From positions 9,424,001-9,488,000 of the forward strand of contig NZ_CP016438.1 of NCBI RefSeq assembly GCF_001685355.1: a stretch of DNA of 64,000 nucleotides, read 5' to 3'. The notes under the pieces were generated by a model. The model saw only the letters and a program-made list of their open reading frames with translations, was not told the DNA's origin and ran no database searches. The translations under genes and the position numbers were made by a program. Below are positions 54,163 through 62,472 of this stretch, one piece after another; the first letter of the stretch is position 1, and every line of letters starts with the position of its first letter. The stretch is from Streptomyces lincolnensis (GTDB taxonomy: Bacteria > Actinomycetota > Actinomycetes > Streptomycetales > Streptomycetaceae).

Positions 54163-55086
54163 ATGTCACGCAACGTCACCGCGGGTCTGGACGGTACGCC
54201 CGAGAGTCTCGCCGCGGCCGACTGGGCCGCCCGGGAAGCGCTGCTCCGGGACCTTCCGCTGCGCCTCGTGCACGCCTGGAAGTGGCAGCCCTACACATAC
54301 GCCCCGCTGGGAGGGGCCGCTCTGCCGGCGCAGGGGGAGGACCCGGAACGCGCCTGGGGCGAACGCGTACTGCGCGAGGCCGGGACGACTCTCACGCGCC
54401 GCCACGACGGCCTGCGGATCAGCACCAGCGAAGTGGCGGAGGAGGCCGTCCCCGCCCTGTTGGCCGCCGCCGAGCAGGGCGACGTACTGGTGCTCGGGTC
54501 CCGGGGCCTCGGCGGAGTCACGGGGTTCCTGCTCGGCTCCGTCGCCCTGGCGGTGGTGGCCCGCGCCGACCGGCCGGTCGTTCTCGTCCGGGCCGGGGAG
54601 AGCGCCGAGAGCGAGCATCTGCCGGACGCCACGGGGACCGCGTCCACCACCACTCCGTACCGTGACGTCGTCCTCGGCCTCGACCTGAAGAGCCCCGACG
54701 ATGGCATGATCGAGTTCGCGTTCGACGCCGCGGTGCGCCGTTCGGCTGCCCTGCGTGTCATCCACAGTTGGACGCTGCCTCCCTACTACTACGGCTACGG
54801 CGGCGCCCTCGACCCGGAGTTCGACGCCCAGGTGGCCGCGGTGGCGAAGCGCAGGCTGGCCGGCACTCTGCAACCGTGGCGCGAGAAGTTTCCCGGTGTC
54901 CGGGTGACCGAGCTGGCCGTGACCGGTGGTGCGGGCACCCGTCTGGTGGAGGCCTCGCGCGACGCGGCACTGGTCGTCGTCGGCCGGAAGAGCCGTCGTG
55001 GGCTCGTCGGAAGCCACATCGGCCCGGTGACCCACGGGGTACTGCACCACGCTTCCGCACCGGTGGCGGTGGTCCCGCACGACTGA
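54163..55086 (+). CDS. Tandem universal stress protein
   Basis: This 307-residue two-domain USP begins MSRNVTAGLDGTPESLAAADWAAREALLRDLPLRLVHAWKW. Domain 1 has VLVLGSRGLGGVTGFLLGSVALAVVARADRPVVLVRAGE. Domain 2 begins YRDVVLGLDLKSPDDGMIEFAFDAAVRRS, contains an unusual Tyr-rich loop (PPYYYGYGG), and ends VVVGRKSRRGLVGSHIGPVTHGVLHHASAPVAVVPHD. The ATG follows GAGGAGGAGG. It ends in a shared hairpin with the convergent STAS gene. Confidence 0.92.
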   Translation: MSRNVTAGLDGTPESLAAADWAAREALLRDLPLRLVHAWKWQPYTYAPLGGAALPAQGEDPERAWGERVLREAGTTLTRRHDGLRISTSEVAEEAVPALLAAAEQGDVLVLGSRGLGGVTGFLLGSVALAVVARADRPVVLVRAGESAESEHLPDATGTASTTTPYRDVVLGLDLKSPDDGMIEFAFDAAVRRSAALRVIHSWTLPPYYYGYGGALDPEFDAQVAAVAKRRLAGTLQPWREKFPGVRVTELAVTGGAGTRLVEASRDAALVVVGRKSRRGLVGSHIGPVTHGVLHHASAPVAVVPHD

Positions 55087-55105
55087 CCAGGCGCTGTGCA
55101 CGCGA

Positions 55106-55131
55106 GGCCCTCGGGTACGCACCCGAGGGCC
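55106..55131. terminator. Bidirectional terminator between USP and STAS genes
   Basis: This is a perfect 11-bp stem (55106-55116 with 55121-55131) and tetraloop ACGC in the 47-bp gap between convergent genes. Confidence 0.85.
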
Positions 55132-55133
55132 GG

Positions 55134-55526
55134 TCAGCACGTCGTGGCGGACACGGCACCGGCAGCAGGGCCGGCGGCCAGAGCCTCGGGTGGGCAGGGG
55201 AGCACCTCGAATACACCGGCCAACCCGGCGTACCGAAGGACCCGCAGCAACCCCGCACTGTCCAGGACCAGCCGCAACCGCCCCTGCCGGGCCCGGATCC
55301 GGTTCCGCGTTCGGCACAGCAGACGCAGCCCGCTGCAGTCGAGGAAGGTCACACGACGCAGGTCCAGCACCACGTCGGGGCACAGGTCGGCGCTGAGCAG
55401 GTCCAGGAGGGCCGACAGGGGCGGCGCCGTGAAGAGGTCGATCTCGCCGCGCAGCTCCACCACGGTCGTGCCGTCGACGACACGTTCCGTGTGACAGAGC
55501 GCGGGACCGGTGCGGTTTTCGGACAT
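55134..55526 (-). CDS. STAS-domain anti-sigma factor antagonist
   Basis: This 130-residue protein is of the SpoIIAA/RsbV type. VVELRGEIDLFTAPPLSALLDLL and VVLDLRRVTFLDCSGLRLLCRTRNRIRARQGRLRLV form the STAS fold, with Ser in FLDCSGL as the expected phosphorylation site. The C-terminal tail is Ala-rich. The start is set at the ATG 55526 (MSENRTGPALCHTERVV); the longer frame is Arg-rich and not protein-like. It would bind an anti-sigma kinase not encoded here. A perfect DosR-like box lies 37 bp upstream. Confidence 0.85.
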   Translation of the reverse strand: MSENRTGPALCHTERVVDGTTVVELRGEIDLFTAPPLSALLDLLSADLCPDVVLDLRRVTFLDCSGLRLLCRTRNRIRARQGRLRLVLDSAGLLRVLRYAGLAGVFEVLPCPPEALAAGPAAGAVSATTC

Positions 55527-55562
55527 GCTTCGAGACAAGCCGCTGTGACGGCTCGTACGGAA

Positions 55563-55576
55563 GGGCCGGTCGGCCC
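55563..55576. promoter_or_regulatory. DosR-like box (GGGCCGGTCGGCCC) upstream of the STAS gene
   Basis: Both half sites are perfect around a GGTC spacer. It is 37 bp from the STAS start codon, close enough to overlap its promoter. Confidence 0.65.
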
Positions 55577-55659
55577 CTCTTGAGGCGGCAGGACGGACCT
55601 GCGAGAACTCACGCGCGGGACGGGCATGGCCCGAACTGCGCCGTCCGGCGGACCGATGA

Positions 55660-55673
55660 GGACCGACCGGCCC
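55660..55673. promoter_or_regulatory. DosR-like box (GGACCGACCGGCCC) upstream of the zinc ADH
   Basis: It is identical over 14 bp to the box at 43242. It lies ~126 bp upstream of the alcohol dehydrogenase start. Confidence 0.6.
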
Positions 55674-55798
55674 AAGCGGATACCGGCCACTGCGGTCGAA
55701 GCTGAACCTGCGGGGCACTCCCCGCGCCGCGCTCCGCCCCCGGCCACGGCGGTACCCCGAGCGGGCACCACGGGACCGGCGACCAAGGGAGGAAGATC

Positions 55799-56869
55799 AT
55801 GAAGGGCTTCGTATTCCACGGTCCCGGACAGTCCGCGTGGGAGGAGGTTCCGGATCCCGGTGTCAAGGACCCCACCGACGCGATCGTGCGCGTCGACGCC
55901 GTCACCATCTGCGGGACGGACCTGCACATCCTCAAGGGCGACGTGCCCGAGGTGTGCCCGGGCACGGTACTGGGCCACGAGGCGGTCGGCGAGATCGTCG
56001 AGACGGGCAGCGACGTACGTACCGTCCGACCGGGAGACCGGGTCCTGGTCTCCTGCATCACCGCCTGCGGACGCTGCCGCTTCTGCCGGGAGGGCGCCTA
56101 CGGTCAGTGCCAGGGCGGCGGAGGCTGGATCCTCGGCCACCGGATCGACGGCACCCAGGCGGGATACGTGCGGGTGCCCTACGCCGACCTGTCCGTGCAC
56201 CCGCTGCCCGGCGCGGTCGGAAGCGAGGACGCCGTGCTGTTCGCCGACATCTTCCCGACCGCCTACGAAGTGGGCGTGCTCAATGGCGGTGTGCGCCCCG
56301 GTGACACGGTCGTCGTCGTGGGGGCGGGCCCCGTCGGATTGGCGGCTGTCCTCACCGCCCGGCTGTACACGCCGGAACGGATCATCGCCGTGGACCTGGC
56401 GGAGTCCCGCCTCGACGCCGCGCGACGGTTCGGTGCCGACGCCGTGGTGGCCGTCGGTGACGGGCCCGAGCAACTGATCGCCGACCTCACCGAAGGTCTT
56501 GGCGCCGACGTCGCCATCGAGGCGGTGGGCGTGCCGGAGAGCTTCGAGATGTGCACGCGCATGGTGCGGCCCGGCGGCCGCGTGGCCAACGTCGGCGTGC
56601 ACGGAAGGGCCGCGACACTGCACCTCGAAGACCTGTGGATCAAGAATGTGACCATCACCACCGGCCTGGTGGACACCTCCTCCACGCCCACGCTGCTGCG
56701 CATGGCGGCCGCCGGCCGCCTGCCCACCTCGTCGCTGGTCACCCACACCTTCCCGCTGGAGCACATGGAGGAGGCGTACGACGTCTTCGCCCGTGCGGCC
56801 GATACCGGCGCCCTCAAGGTCGTGCTCGGCCGGCCCCGGCACGACACCCTGGCCGTTCCCACGGTCTGA
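55799..56869 (+). CDS. Zinc-dependent alcohol dehydrogenase
   Basis: This 356-residue medium-chain dehydrogenase has catalytic-zinc ligands in ICGTDLHI (Cys38) and LGHEAVGEIVE. The structural-zinc cluster is ACGRCRFCREGAYGQC, with all four cysteines present. The NAD(P) turn is VVVVGAGPVGLAAVL. It is the S-hydroxymethyl/glutathione-independent alcohol-dehydrogenase-like subgroup by overall layout; the substrate is unknown. Ethanol from AdhE or an aldehyde are plausible. It is followed 22 bp later by the HTH/PNPOx gene, likely in one operon. Confidence 0.92.
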   Translation: MKGFVFHGPGQSAWEEVPDPGVKDPTDAIVRVDAVTICGTDLHILKGDVPEVCPGTVLGHEAVGEIVETGSDVRTVRPGDRVLVSCITACGRCRFCREGAYGQCQGGGGWILGHRIDGTQAGYVRVPYADLSVHPLPGAVGSEDAVLFADIFPTAYEVGVLNGGVRPGDTVVVVGAGPVGLAAVLTARLYTPERIIAVDLAESRLDAARRFGADAVVAVGDGPEQLIADLTEGLGADVAIEAVGVPESFEMCTRMVRPGGRVANVGVHGRAATLHLEDLWIKNVTITTGLVDTSSTPTLLRMAAAGRLPTSSLVTHTFPLEHMEEAYDVFARAADTGALKVVLGRPRHDTLAVPTV

Positions 56870-56891
56870 GAAGGAGAGGAGGCGAGCGGCT

Positions 56892-57593
56892 GTGCTCGAC
56901 CGGACATCATCCGACACGGCGAACGCACCGGCGGAGCGTGCGGGAGGCGACCTCGGGCGACGGCTCATGAGGCGCCGCACCGAACTCGGCCTGACCCTGG
57001 GGGAGACGGCCGTTCGCGCGGGCATGTCCCCCGTCTACCTCCGATACCTGGAGCGGTCGCCCGTCGCCGCACCGGGCAGGAACGTGCTCCTGCGGCTCGC
57101 GGGCGCGCTGGAGACCGGCGTGAGTGCCCTCACCGGCGGCGACGTCGACTCCCCGCCGGGACCGGGACAGGCCGCACGTCATCCGGAGCTGGTGGCGCTC
57201 GGCGGCGAGGAATGCCGGCAGCGGCTGGGAACCCACGGCGTGGGCAGGATCGCGGTGACCACCGCCGAGGGACTGACGATCCTGCCCGTCAACTACTCCG
57301 TCGTCGACGGTGCGATCGCCTTCCGGACCGCCCCGGGCTCCACGCTCTCGCAGGTGCTCGGCAAACAAGTCGCCTTCGAGGTCGACCACATCGACGACGC
57401 GCTCAGCCGGGGCTGGAGCGTGCTGCTGCGCGGCCGGGCCCGAGGCGTCCTGGACCGGGACACCGTACGGCGGCTGCGTGAGCGGGCCTACAGCGCCCCC
57501 TGGGCGGGCGGCCGACGCGACATGTGGGTCTGCATCGACGTGGTCGGGATCAGTGGCCGCGAGATCACGGAGGGCCTGGTGACCGGCGGGTGA
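56892..57593 (+). CDS. XRE-HTH protein with pyridoxamine-5'-phosphate-oxidase-like domain
   Basis: This 233-residue fusion has an XRE-type HTH at ~20-80 (LGRRLMRRRTELGLTLGETAVRAGMSPVYLRYLERSP). Residues ~95-230 form a PNPOx-like split-barrel flavin domain (ALGGEECRQRLGTHGVGRIAVTTAEGLTILPVNYSVVDGAIAFRTAPGS, then VAFEVDHIDDALSRGWSVLLRGRARGV). Such a layout suggests a flavin- or redox-responsive DNA-binding protein. The GTG at 56892 follows GGAGAGGAGG. It shares an operon with the zinc ADH and may be its local regulator. Confidence 0.88.
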   Translation: MLDRTSSDTANAPAERAGGDLGRRLMRRRTELGLTLGETAVRAGMSPVYLRYLERSPVAAPGRNVLLRLAGALETGVSALTGGDVDSPPGPGQAARHPELVALGGEECRQRLGTHGVGRIAVTTAEGLTILPVNYSVVDGAIAFRTAPGSTLSQVLGKQVAFEVDHIDDALSRGWSVLLRGRARGVLDRDTVRRLRERAYSAPWAGGRRDMWVCIDVVGISGREITEGLVTGG

Positions 57594-57599
57594 GACGAT

Positions 57600-57614
57600 C
57601 GGCCCGATGGGCCG
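57600..57614 (+). terminator. Short hairpin after the HTH/PNPOx gene
   Basis: CGGCCC and GGGCCG arms flank a 3-nt loop (GAT), followed by TTTC, 7 bp after the stop codon. The half sites are in the reverse order to the DosR-like boxes, so I read it as a terminator. Confidence 0.5.
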
Positions 57615-58566
57615 TTTCGGTGCTGCACCTGGGCGCGTGGAAGCACGGCTGGCTCCGGTCGTGGTGTACGGACGCCCCTCCGCCGACGGCGCCGCCGCTC
57701 TTCGCTGGACTGCGACCTGCACGAATCTCGACGGGCGCCAGGAGAAGGCGCTTCGGATGCCCGTCGAGCAGCTCGGCGTTGATCTCTACTGCCGGGTCCA
57801 GCAAACCACGGCGAGCTCAGACGGTCAGCGCATCACCGCTGCTCAGGATGTCGGAGTAGACCTCTGCCGTAGGGCGGTAGCCATGGGTCCTGTGCGGACG
57901 ATGGTGGAGTTCGTGGGCGATGGCGTCCAAGTCGGCCTCCCCAAGGGGGCGGAGGTCCGCACCCTTGGGGAGGTACTGCCGTAGCAGCCGGCTGGTCTTC
58001 CCGTTGGTGCCGCGCTGCCACAGGCTCCGCGGCTTACAGAGGTAGATCGGCATCCTGGTCTCAGCCGCGGAGGATCTGTAAGCGGAGGCGGCCGCCAGGC
58101 TGGCCGAACAGCAGGACGCCTGGGCCCGGCGGGTTGCCGACCGGGTGCGGACGCTGCAGCGCCGCAGGGGCAGCGGGTCTCCGAAGATGCTGTGCAGGCT
58201 GGTGCGGGAGCTCCTGCACGCGGCATCGGCACCAGCCGGTGGCGCGACGGTACTGGATCAAGAAGAACTGCCCGCGCCGGGGCCGTGGCCGGCAAAGGCT
58301 GTGTCACCAACGCCCGGACCGGCACTGGCACCGTGTCGAAGAGCCCCCACTACGAGCGGACCGAGCCCATCCTGGCGGAACGCCACAGTAAAGCGGACTG
58401 ACGCCGGCGGCGTACGACATCGCATGGCCCAGCTGCGGAAAGCCATCCGGCCGAACGTCGTCCCCATCCAGCGGAAGCGACTCCCCGGACGAGTGACAGC
58501 GAGCCTCGCCCGCGACTGCGCAATCATCTGCTGGCGGCGCCTCAAAAGACGTGCTGATCTGAGCCC
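57615..58566. other. Decayed accessory segment (about 0.95 kb)
   Basis: Apart from the transposase remnant at 57817-58053 no intact gene is seen. Rightward frames near 58080-58400 (AEAAARLAEQQDAWARRVADRVRTLQRRR) look like a fragment of a small helical protein, but it has no start or end that I can support. It sits at the right border of the stress island. Confidence 0.5.
57817..58053 (-). mobile_element. IS30-type transposase remnant (C-terminal part)
   Basis: The reading frame encodes ~78 residues: YLCKPRSLWQRGTNGKTSRLLRQYLPKGADL and DAIAHELHHRPHRTHGYRPTAEVY. This matches the C-terminal catalytic end of IS30-family transposases (D.[26 protein letters not shown], then R.P.K.LG...P.E). The DDE region and the N-terminal HTH are missing, and no inverted repeats were recognised. 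Key positions have changed (GTNGKTS for GTNENTN), so it is old and inactive. Confidence 0.8.
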
Positions 58567-59613
58567 TCAGCCCGATCCGGCGACCAGTGCCTCGCCGAGC
58601 GGGGTGCGCCGGTAGAGCACCGACCGTCCGGACCGGGCGCGGACGAGCAGCCCCGCGCCTCGCAGGATGGCGAGGTGGTCTCCAACCGCGCCGGGTGCCA
58701 TGGCGAGGCTTCGGGCGAGGTGGCTGGTACTGGCCGGGGCGTCCAGCGCCAACAGCAGCCGGGCTCGGGCCCGGCCGACCAGAGCGGTCAGCGCGTCCGG
58801 TTGGGGGACAGTCTCTTGTTCGCCCCACAGGGCGGCGGTGCCGCGGGCACGATAGACCAATGTCCTGGGCCAAGGGTCTTCCAGGTGGGCGGCGATACGC
58901 CCGACGACGACCGAAGGGATCAGCAGGAGCCCGTCGCCGGCGAGGCGGACGTTTCCGACTGAGGGGAAGAAGCCGATCTCGATACCGCCGTCGCGCCAGG
59001 CGATGCCCGGGTGCAGGCTCTCGACGGTCGTGGCCCATCCGTGTTCGCCGATCACACCCACCCGGTGCACGACATCGCGCTCACAGATCGCGCGCAGTTG
59101 CGGCCAGTCCGTGGCGAGCAGCTCGTGCCACGCCTGGTCCATCGCCTCGGCGATCCTGGAGACGGCGTCCGTGGAGTCCAGCACTGCGCGTACGCGGGGA
59201 TCACGGGCGGACGGGCCGGTCGCGGTGGCGGCAAATTCGTGGCGGGCCGCGTCCAGCGGTGTGGCCCGGATCATGGCCAGGTCGTCCGCCCAGGTCTGGT
59301 TGAGGCCGCGCGGGGGCGGGGCGACGAAGTTCGGTCCGCTTTGCGGGGCCTGCAGCGCGAGGGCGGCGTCCAGTTCGGTCTCGCGGCGAAGCCGTTCAAA
59401 GGCTGGCATGAGCCGGGTGGCCCAGGTTCGCGGCAGCGGCTGGCCTTGGCCGGCGAGCGACCGTAGCAGTAGGCAGAGGTCCAGCGCGGGCGACAGCGCG
59501 AAACGGCTGCGCAGCAGGTCCTCGACGGAGACTTCGAAGCGCAGCACCCGGCCAATGCTATCCCGGGATGTCTGTTTCGATTCGTCCAGCGACGAATCAT
59601 TGGTGAGCGGCAT
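58567..59613 (-). CDS. ArsR-like winged-helix regulator with DUF5937-type sensor region
   Basis: This is a ~348-residue protein. The N-terminal part (VLRFEVSVEDLLRSRFALSPALDLCLLLRSL) fits the DUF5937 region; the C-terminal ~75 residues form an ArsR-type winged helix (GRARARLLLALDAPASTSHLARSLAMAPGAVGDHLAILRGAGLLVRARSGRSVLYRRTPLGEALVAG). The start is uncertain: ATG 59613 is used, but GTG 59547 (MLRFEVS) fits the usual family N-terminus. It is divergent from an MFS exporter with only 24 bp between the listed starts, a classic regulator-exporter pair, so it probably represses that gene. Confidence 0.85.
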   Translation of the reverse strand: MPLTNDSSLDESKQTSRDSIGRVLRFEVSVEDLLRSRFALSPALDLCLLLRSLAGQGQPLPRTWATRLMPAFERLRRETELDAALALQAPQSGPNFVAPPPRGLNQTWADDLAMIRATPLDAARHEFAATATGPSARDPRVRAVLDSTDAVSRIAEAMDQAWHELLATDWPQLRAICERDVVHRVGVIGEHGWATTVESLHPGIAWRDGGIEIGFFPSVGNVRLAGDGLLLIPSVVVGRIAAHLEDPWPRTLVYRARGTAALWGEQETVPQPDALTALVGRARARLLLALDAPASTSHLARSLAMAPGAVGDHLAILRGAGLLVRARSGRSVLYRRTPLGEALVAGSG

Positions 59614-59637
59614 CGGCGCACGGCGAGGCTGCGCGTC

Positions 59638-60930
59638 ATGACCCCAACCGCCGAGCCCGCGCAGGGCAACCACCGTGCCACCTACCGGGAGGTGCTGGCC
59701 GAGCCGCGATTCCGGCTGCTCTTCTCAACCCGCACCGTCGCCATCACTGCGGATGCGCTGCGGATCACCACGTTCTCGGTTCTGGTCTTCTCGGCCACCG
59801 GCTCCGCGCTGCTGAGCGCACTGGCCTTCGGTATCGGCTTCATCCCGCAGCTGTTCGGCTCGCTGCTGCTGGGCTCACTGGCCGACCGACTGCCGCCCCG
59901 CGCGCTCATCGCCAGCGGCTACGCCTTGACGTGCGCCGCCGCTCTGCTGCTCGCCCTGGTGCGGATGCCGATCGCGGCAAGCCTTGGTGTCGTGGCACTG
60001 GTCGCCCTCGCCACACCGGTGTTTCACGGCGCGTCGAGTCGGCTGGTCGCGCAGTCGCTGGAGGGCGACGCCTATGTACTGGGCCGTTCACTGAACAACA
60101 TCGCCTCCTCCGGCGCGCAATTGTTCGGTCTGGCGCTGGGAGGTGTGATCGTCGCGGCACTCGGCCCGCGCCGGGCGCTCGCGGTCAGCGCCGCCCTCTA
60201 CTTCGGCTGCGCGCTTGCTGTCCGCATCCGGCTACCCCGGCTGCAGCCGGGAGAGTCCGGTGGCACACCCGCCAGCGCTCGGCGCCATGGCGGGGCCGTC
60301 CGGGCGAGCCTGCGAAGTGCCGGCCTGCTGCTGCGCAGACACACGGTGCGACGACTGATGCTGGCCCAGTGGCTCCCGCCAGCGTTCATAGCGGGCGCGG
60401 AAGGGCTGATCGTCGCCTACGCGGGAGGACGCCACTTCGCGCCAGGCTGGTACGCAGTCCTGATGGGCTGTCTGCCGGTCGGCATGCTGGTCGGTGACCT
60501 GCTGGTGGGTCGGCTCCTACCGCCACGCACCCGGGAGCGTCTGGTGGTCCCGCTGATTGCGCTGATGGGACTGCCTCTGGTCGGCTTCGCCGCCGAGCCC
60601 GGAGTGGGCGTCTCGTCCTGTCTGCTGCTGCTCTGCGGCCTCGGATTCGCCTACGGGCTCGGCCTGCAACGTCCGTTCCTGGACGCCCTACCGAGGGATG
60701 CCCAGGGCCAAGCCTTCGGTCTGCTCGGCTCCGGCAGCATGACGCTGCAGGGCGTCGGGCCGGCCTGCTTCGGCTCGGTGGCCGCAGGCATCGGAACAGG
60801 TGGCGCAATCGCTCTGGCAGGCGGCGCGGCGGCGGTTACCGCCGGCTGGATTCTCACCTGGCACCCGCCCGCCGCCCCGGTCCCCGCAACCACACAGCCA
60901 GACCCTCAAGATCTCAACACGCTGACTTGA
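59638..60930 (+). CDS. MFS transporter
   Basis: This 430-residue major facilitator has about twelve hydrophobic helices. The loop 2-3 motif appears as LLLGSLADRLPPRAL (a motif-A variant). Internal segments ATPVFHGASSRLVAQSLEG and LNNIASSGAQLFGLALGGVIVAALG resemble the macrolide/drug-efflux type (EntS/MefA-like). It is divergent from the ArsR-like gene, so export of a compound sensed by that regulator is likely; the substrate is unknown. Confidence 0.9.
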   Translation: MTPTAEPAQGNHRATYREVLAEPRFRLLFSTRTVAITADALRITTFSVLVFSATGSALLSALAFGIGFIPQLFGSLLLGSLADRLPPRALIASGYALTCAAALLLALVRMPIAASLGVVALVALATPVFHGASSRLVAQSLEGDAYVLGRSLNNIASSGAQLFGLALGGVIVAALGPRRALAVSAALYFGCALAVRIRLPRLQPGESGGTPASARRHGGAVRASLRSAGLLLRRHTVRRLMLAQWLPPAFIAGAEGLIVAYAGGRHFAPGWYAVLMGCLPVGMLVGDLLVGRLLPPRTRERLVVPLIALMGLPLVGFAAEPGVGVSSCLLLLCGLGFAYGLGLQRPFLDALPRDAQGQAFGLLGSGSMTLQGVGPACFGSVAAGIGTGGAIALAGGAAAVTAGWILTWHPPAAPVPATTQPDPQDLNTLT

Positions 60931-61661
60931 CAGGGATGGGCACCGGTACACCCTCGATGAGGGAATTCCGGCCCGCGTTCACCCGGACAAGGTCAACCTG
61001 GAGCCTGACAGGATCGCCCTGCCTCCGAAGGCGCCACCGGACCGAGGAGGGCCATCGACCGCCTCCGGGCTTCACAGACTTCCTGGAGAGCTCGCCTCAC
61101 CCGCTGGCGAGACTGATCACGAAGCATCGGTCCGCCAGGATCCACCAAGATCGGCAAGATGCCGGCGAAGTACGCCGCGCTGCTCCTCCAAGGTCCTGCG
61201 AGGCGGGAGACAGAAGATGGACGTTGTCTCGGTAGGGCCGGAAGCCCAGGGCGCCGGGGCCCGCAGTGAACGTCTTCGTCCATTTGTAAGGGTCGTAGCC
61301 GGCGGGGGCCTTGATTTCCTTGACCCAGAACTGAGGACCGTTCTTGAGTTACCTCGGGTTCGTTTCCCGAGATCCCGTCCGATCTGGCGATCAGGCGGGA
61401 TCTTGCAGTTTTCGGGGGCGTGTTGAGGTCCGGCCGGGGCTGAGCGGCAGCTTCCGGGGCTCTCGCAGGCGGTACCGCGCCCCGCAAAGGGCGCGGGGAA
61501 CTGCACGACCGGCCCCCACCGGCCCGCGGCTCGGCACAGGCGATCGGCCCGCCGTGCCTGCCGGCCCGCCCTTGTACGCGACGCGTATGGGCCCTGTATC
61601 CGAGCCCTGCGATATTGGCGAGGGTTGATCGGTTTGTGTGTGCTGGTGCAGAGGAGAGCTC
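60931..61661. other. Non-coding accessory region with hairpins and a Streptomyces repeat
   Basis: No gene with normal codon use is present in this 0.73-kb stretch. It has a 6-bp hairpin (CTCGGG/CCCGAG near 61350-61368), a 7-bp dyad (GATCCCG/CGGGATC near 61368-61400), and the repeat at 61475. Codon periodicity is absent and base composition is lower in G+C, suggesting foreign or decayed DNA. Confidence 0.5.
61475..61530. repeat. Streptomyces intergenic hairpin repeat
   Basis: A perfect 8-bp stem CCGCGCCC/GGGCGCGG (61475-61482 and 61489-61496) with loop CGCAAA is followed by GGAACTGC.CGACC and a CCCACCGGCCCGC stretch. I recognise this layout (GCCCC-CAAAGGGGCGCGGGGAACTGCGCGACC...) from many Streptomyces intergenic regions, where it often lies at gene ends. 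Confidence 0.75.
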
Positions 61662-62447
61662 ATGGCGGCGAATGGTTCTCCGGGCCCGCAGATCGGCGAC
61701 GCGTTCGGACTGCAGCTCTCGGACGCGGTGCGCCTGCGGCGGCCCGTGACCGCGTTCGTCGAGCGTTCGGACGGGCTGATCGTGCCGTCCGGCTCGGCCC
61801 AGTGGCTCAGCGGAGAGCAGGAGTGGCCGTTGGCGGTCCGGGACGCGCTGGTGAGAGCGCGGGGCCCCGTGCTCGACGTGGGTGCCGGCAGCGGCAGGCA
61901 CAGCGCGTATCTTGCCCGCAAGCCGATGCAGGTGACGGCGATGGACACCTCGGAGCTGGCCCTGGGCATCTGCCGAAACGCCGGGGTGCAGGAGACCGTG
62001 TGCGCGGACGTGACGGAGCTGGAGCACCGGCTGCGGGGAAGGCCGCCGTTCCGGACCGTGCTGTTCCTCGGCAACAACGTAGGGCTGCTCGGTTCCGTCA
62101 CCCGCGGCACTGAGATCCTTCAGCAGGTGCACGCGGTCACCTCGGACGATGCACTGATCATTGCGGAGGGCAGGCGTCCCGTGGTCGGCACCGCGGAGAA
62201 CCGCGCCTATGTCGAACGCAACCTCGCCCGGGGCAGGCTGCCGGGCGAGCTGCTGATGCGTCTGCGTTACGGCACGACGGCTACCCACTGGTTCCCGTAC
62301 CTGTTCTGCGGGCCGGAGGAACTGGAGCGCATCGCGAAGGCCGCGGGCTGGAGCCTGTGCGACGTCCAGGACTTCCACTACCCGGGCGCTCCGTCCGACG
62401 TGGCCCCGCTGTCGTACACGGCGGTGCTGGGCAAGCAGGACGGGTGA
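61662..62447 (+). CDS. Class I SAM-dependent methyltransferase
   Basis: This 261-residue cytoplasmic methyltransferase has motif I VLDVGAGSGRHSAYLARK at ~73-90, an acidic ribose-binding strand VTAMDTS, and a motif II-like LFLGNNVGLLG. The C-terminal part (YLFCGPEELERIAKAAGW) is typical of methyltransferases acting on small molecules. The acceptor is unknown. The ATG follows GAGGAGAG. It lies between non-coding DNA and a dead dioxygenase gene and may be a leftover of a larger transferred cluster. Confidence 0.85.
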   Translation: MAANGSPGPQIGDAFGLQLSDAVRLRRPVTAFVERSDGLIVPSGSAQWLSGEQEWPLAVRDALVRARGPVLDVGAGSGRHSAYLARKPMQVTAMDTSELALGICRNAGVQETVCADVTELEHRLRGRPPFRTVLFLGNNVGLLGSVTRGTEILQQVHAVTSDDALIIAEGRRPVVGTAENRAYVERNLARGRLPGELLMRLRYGTTATHWFPYLFCGPEELERIAKAAGWSLCDVQDFHYPGAPSDVAPLSYTAVLGKQDG

Positions 62448-62472
62448 GACGGGTCAGCGCCGGGCACCGAGA

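Noticed and set aside
57600..57614. CGGCCCGATGGGCCG considered as a DosR-like box
   Set aside because: The half sites are reversed (GGCCC then GGGCC) and the spacer is 3 bp; a terminator is the better reading.
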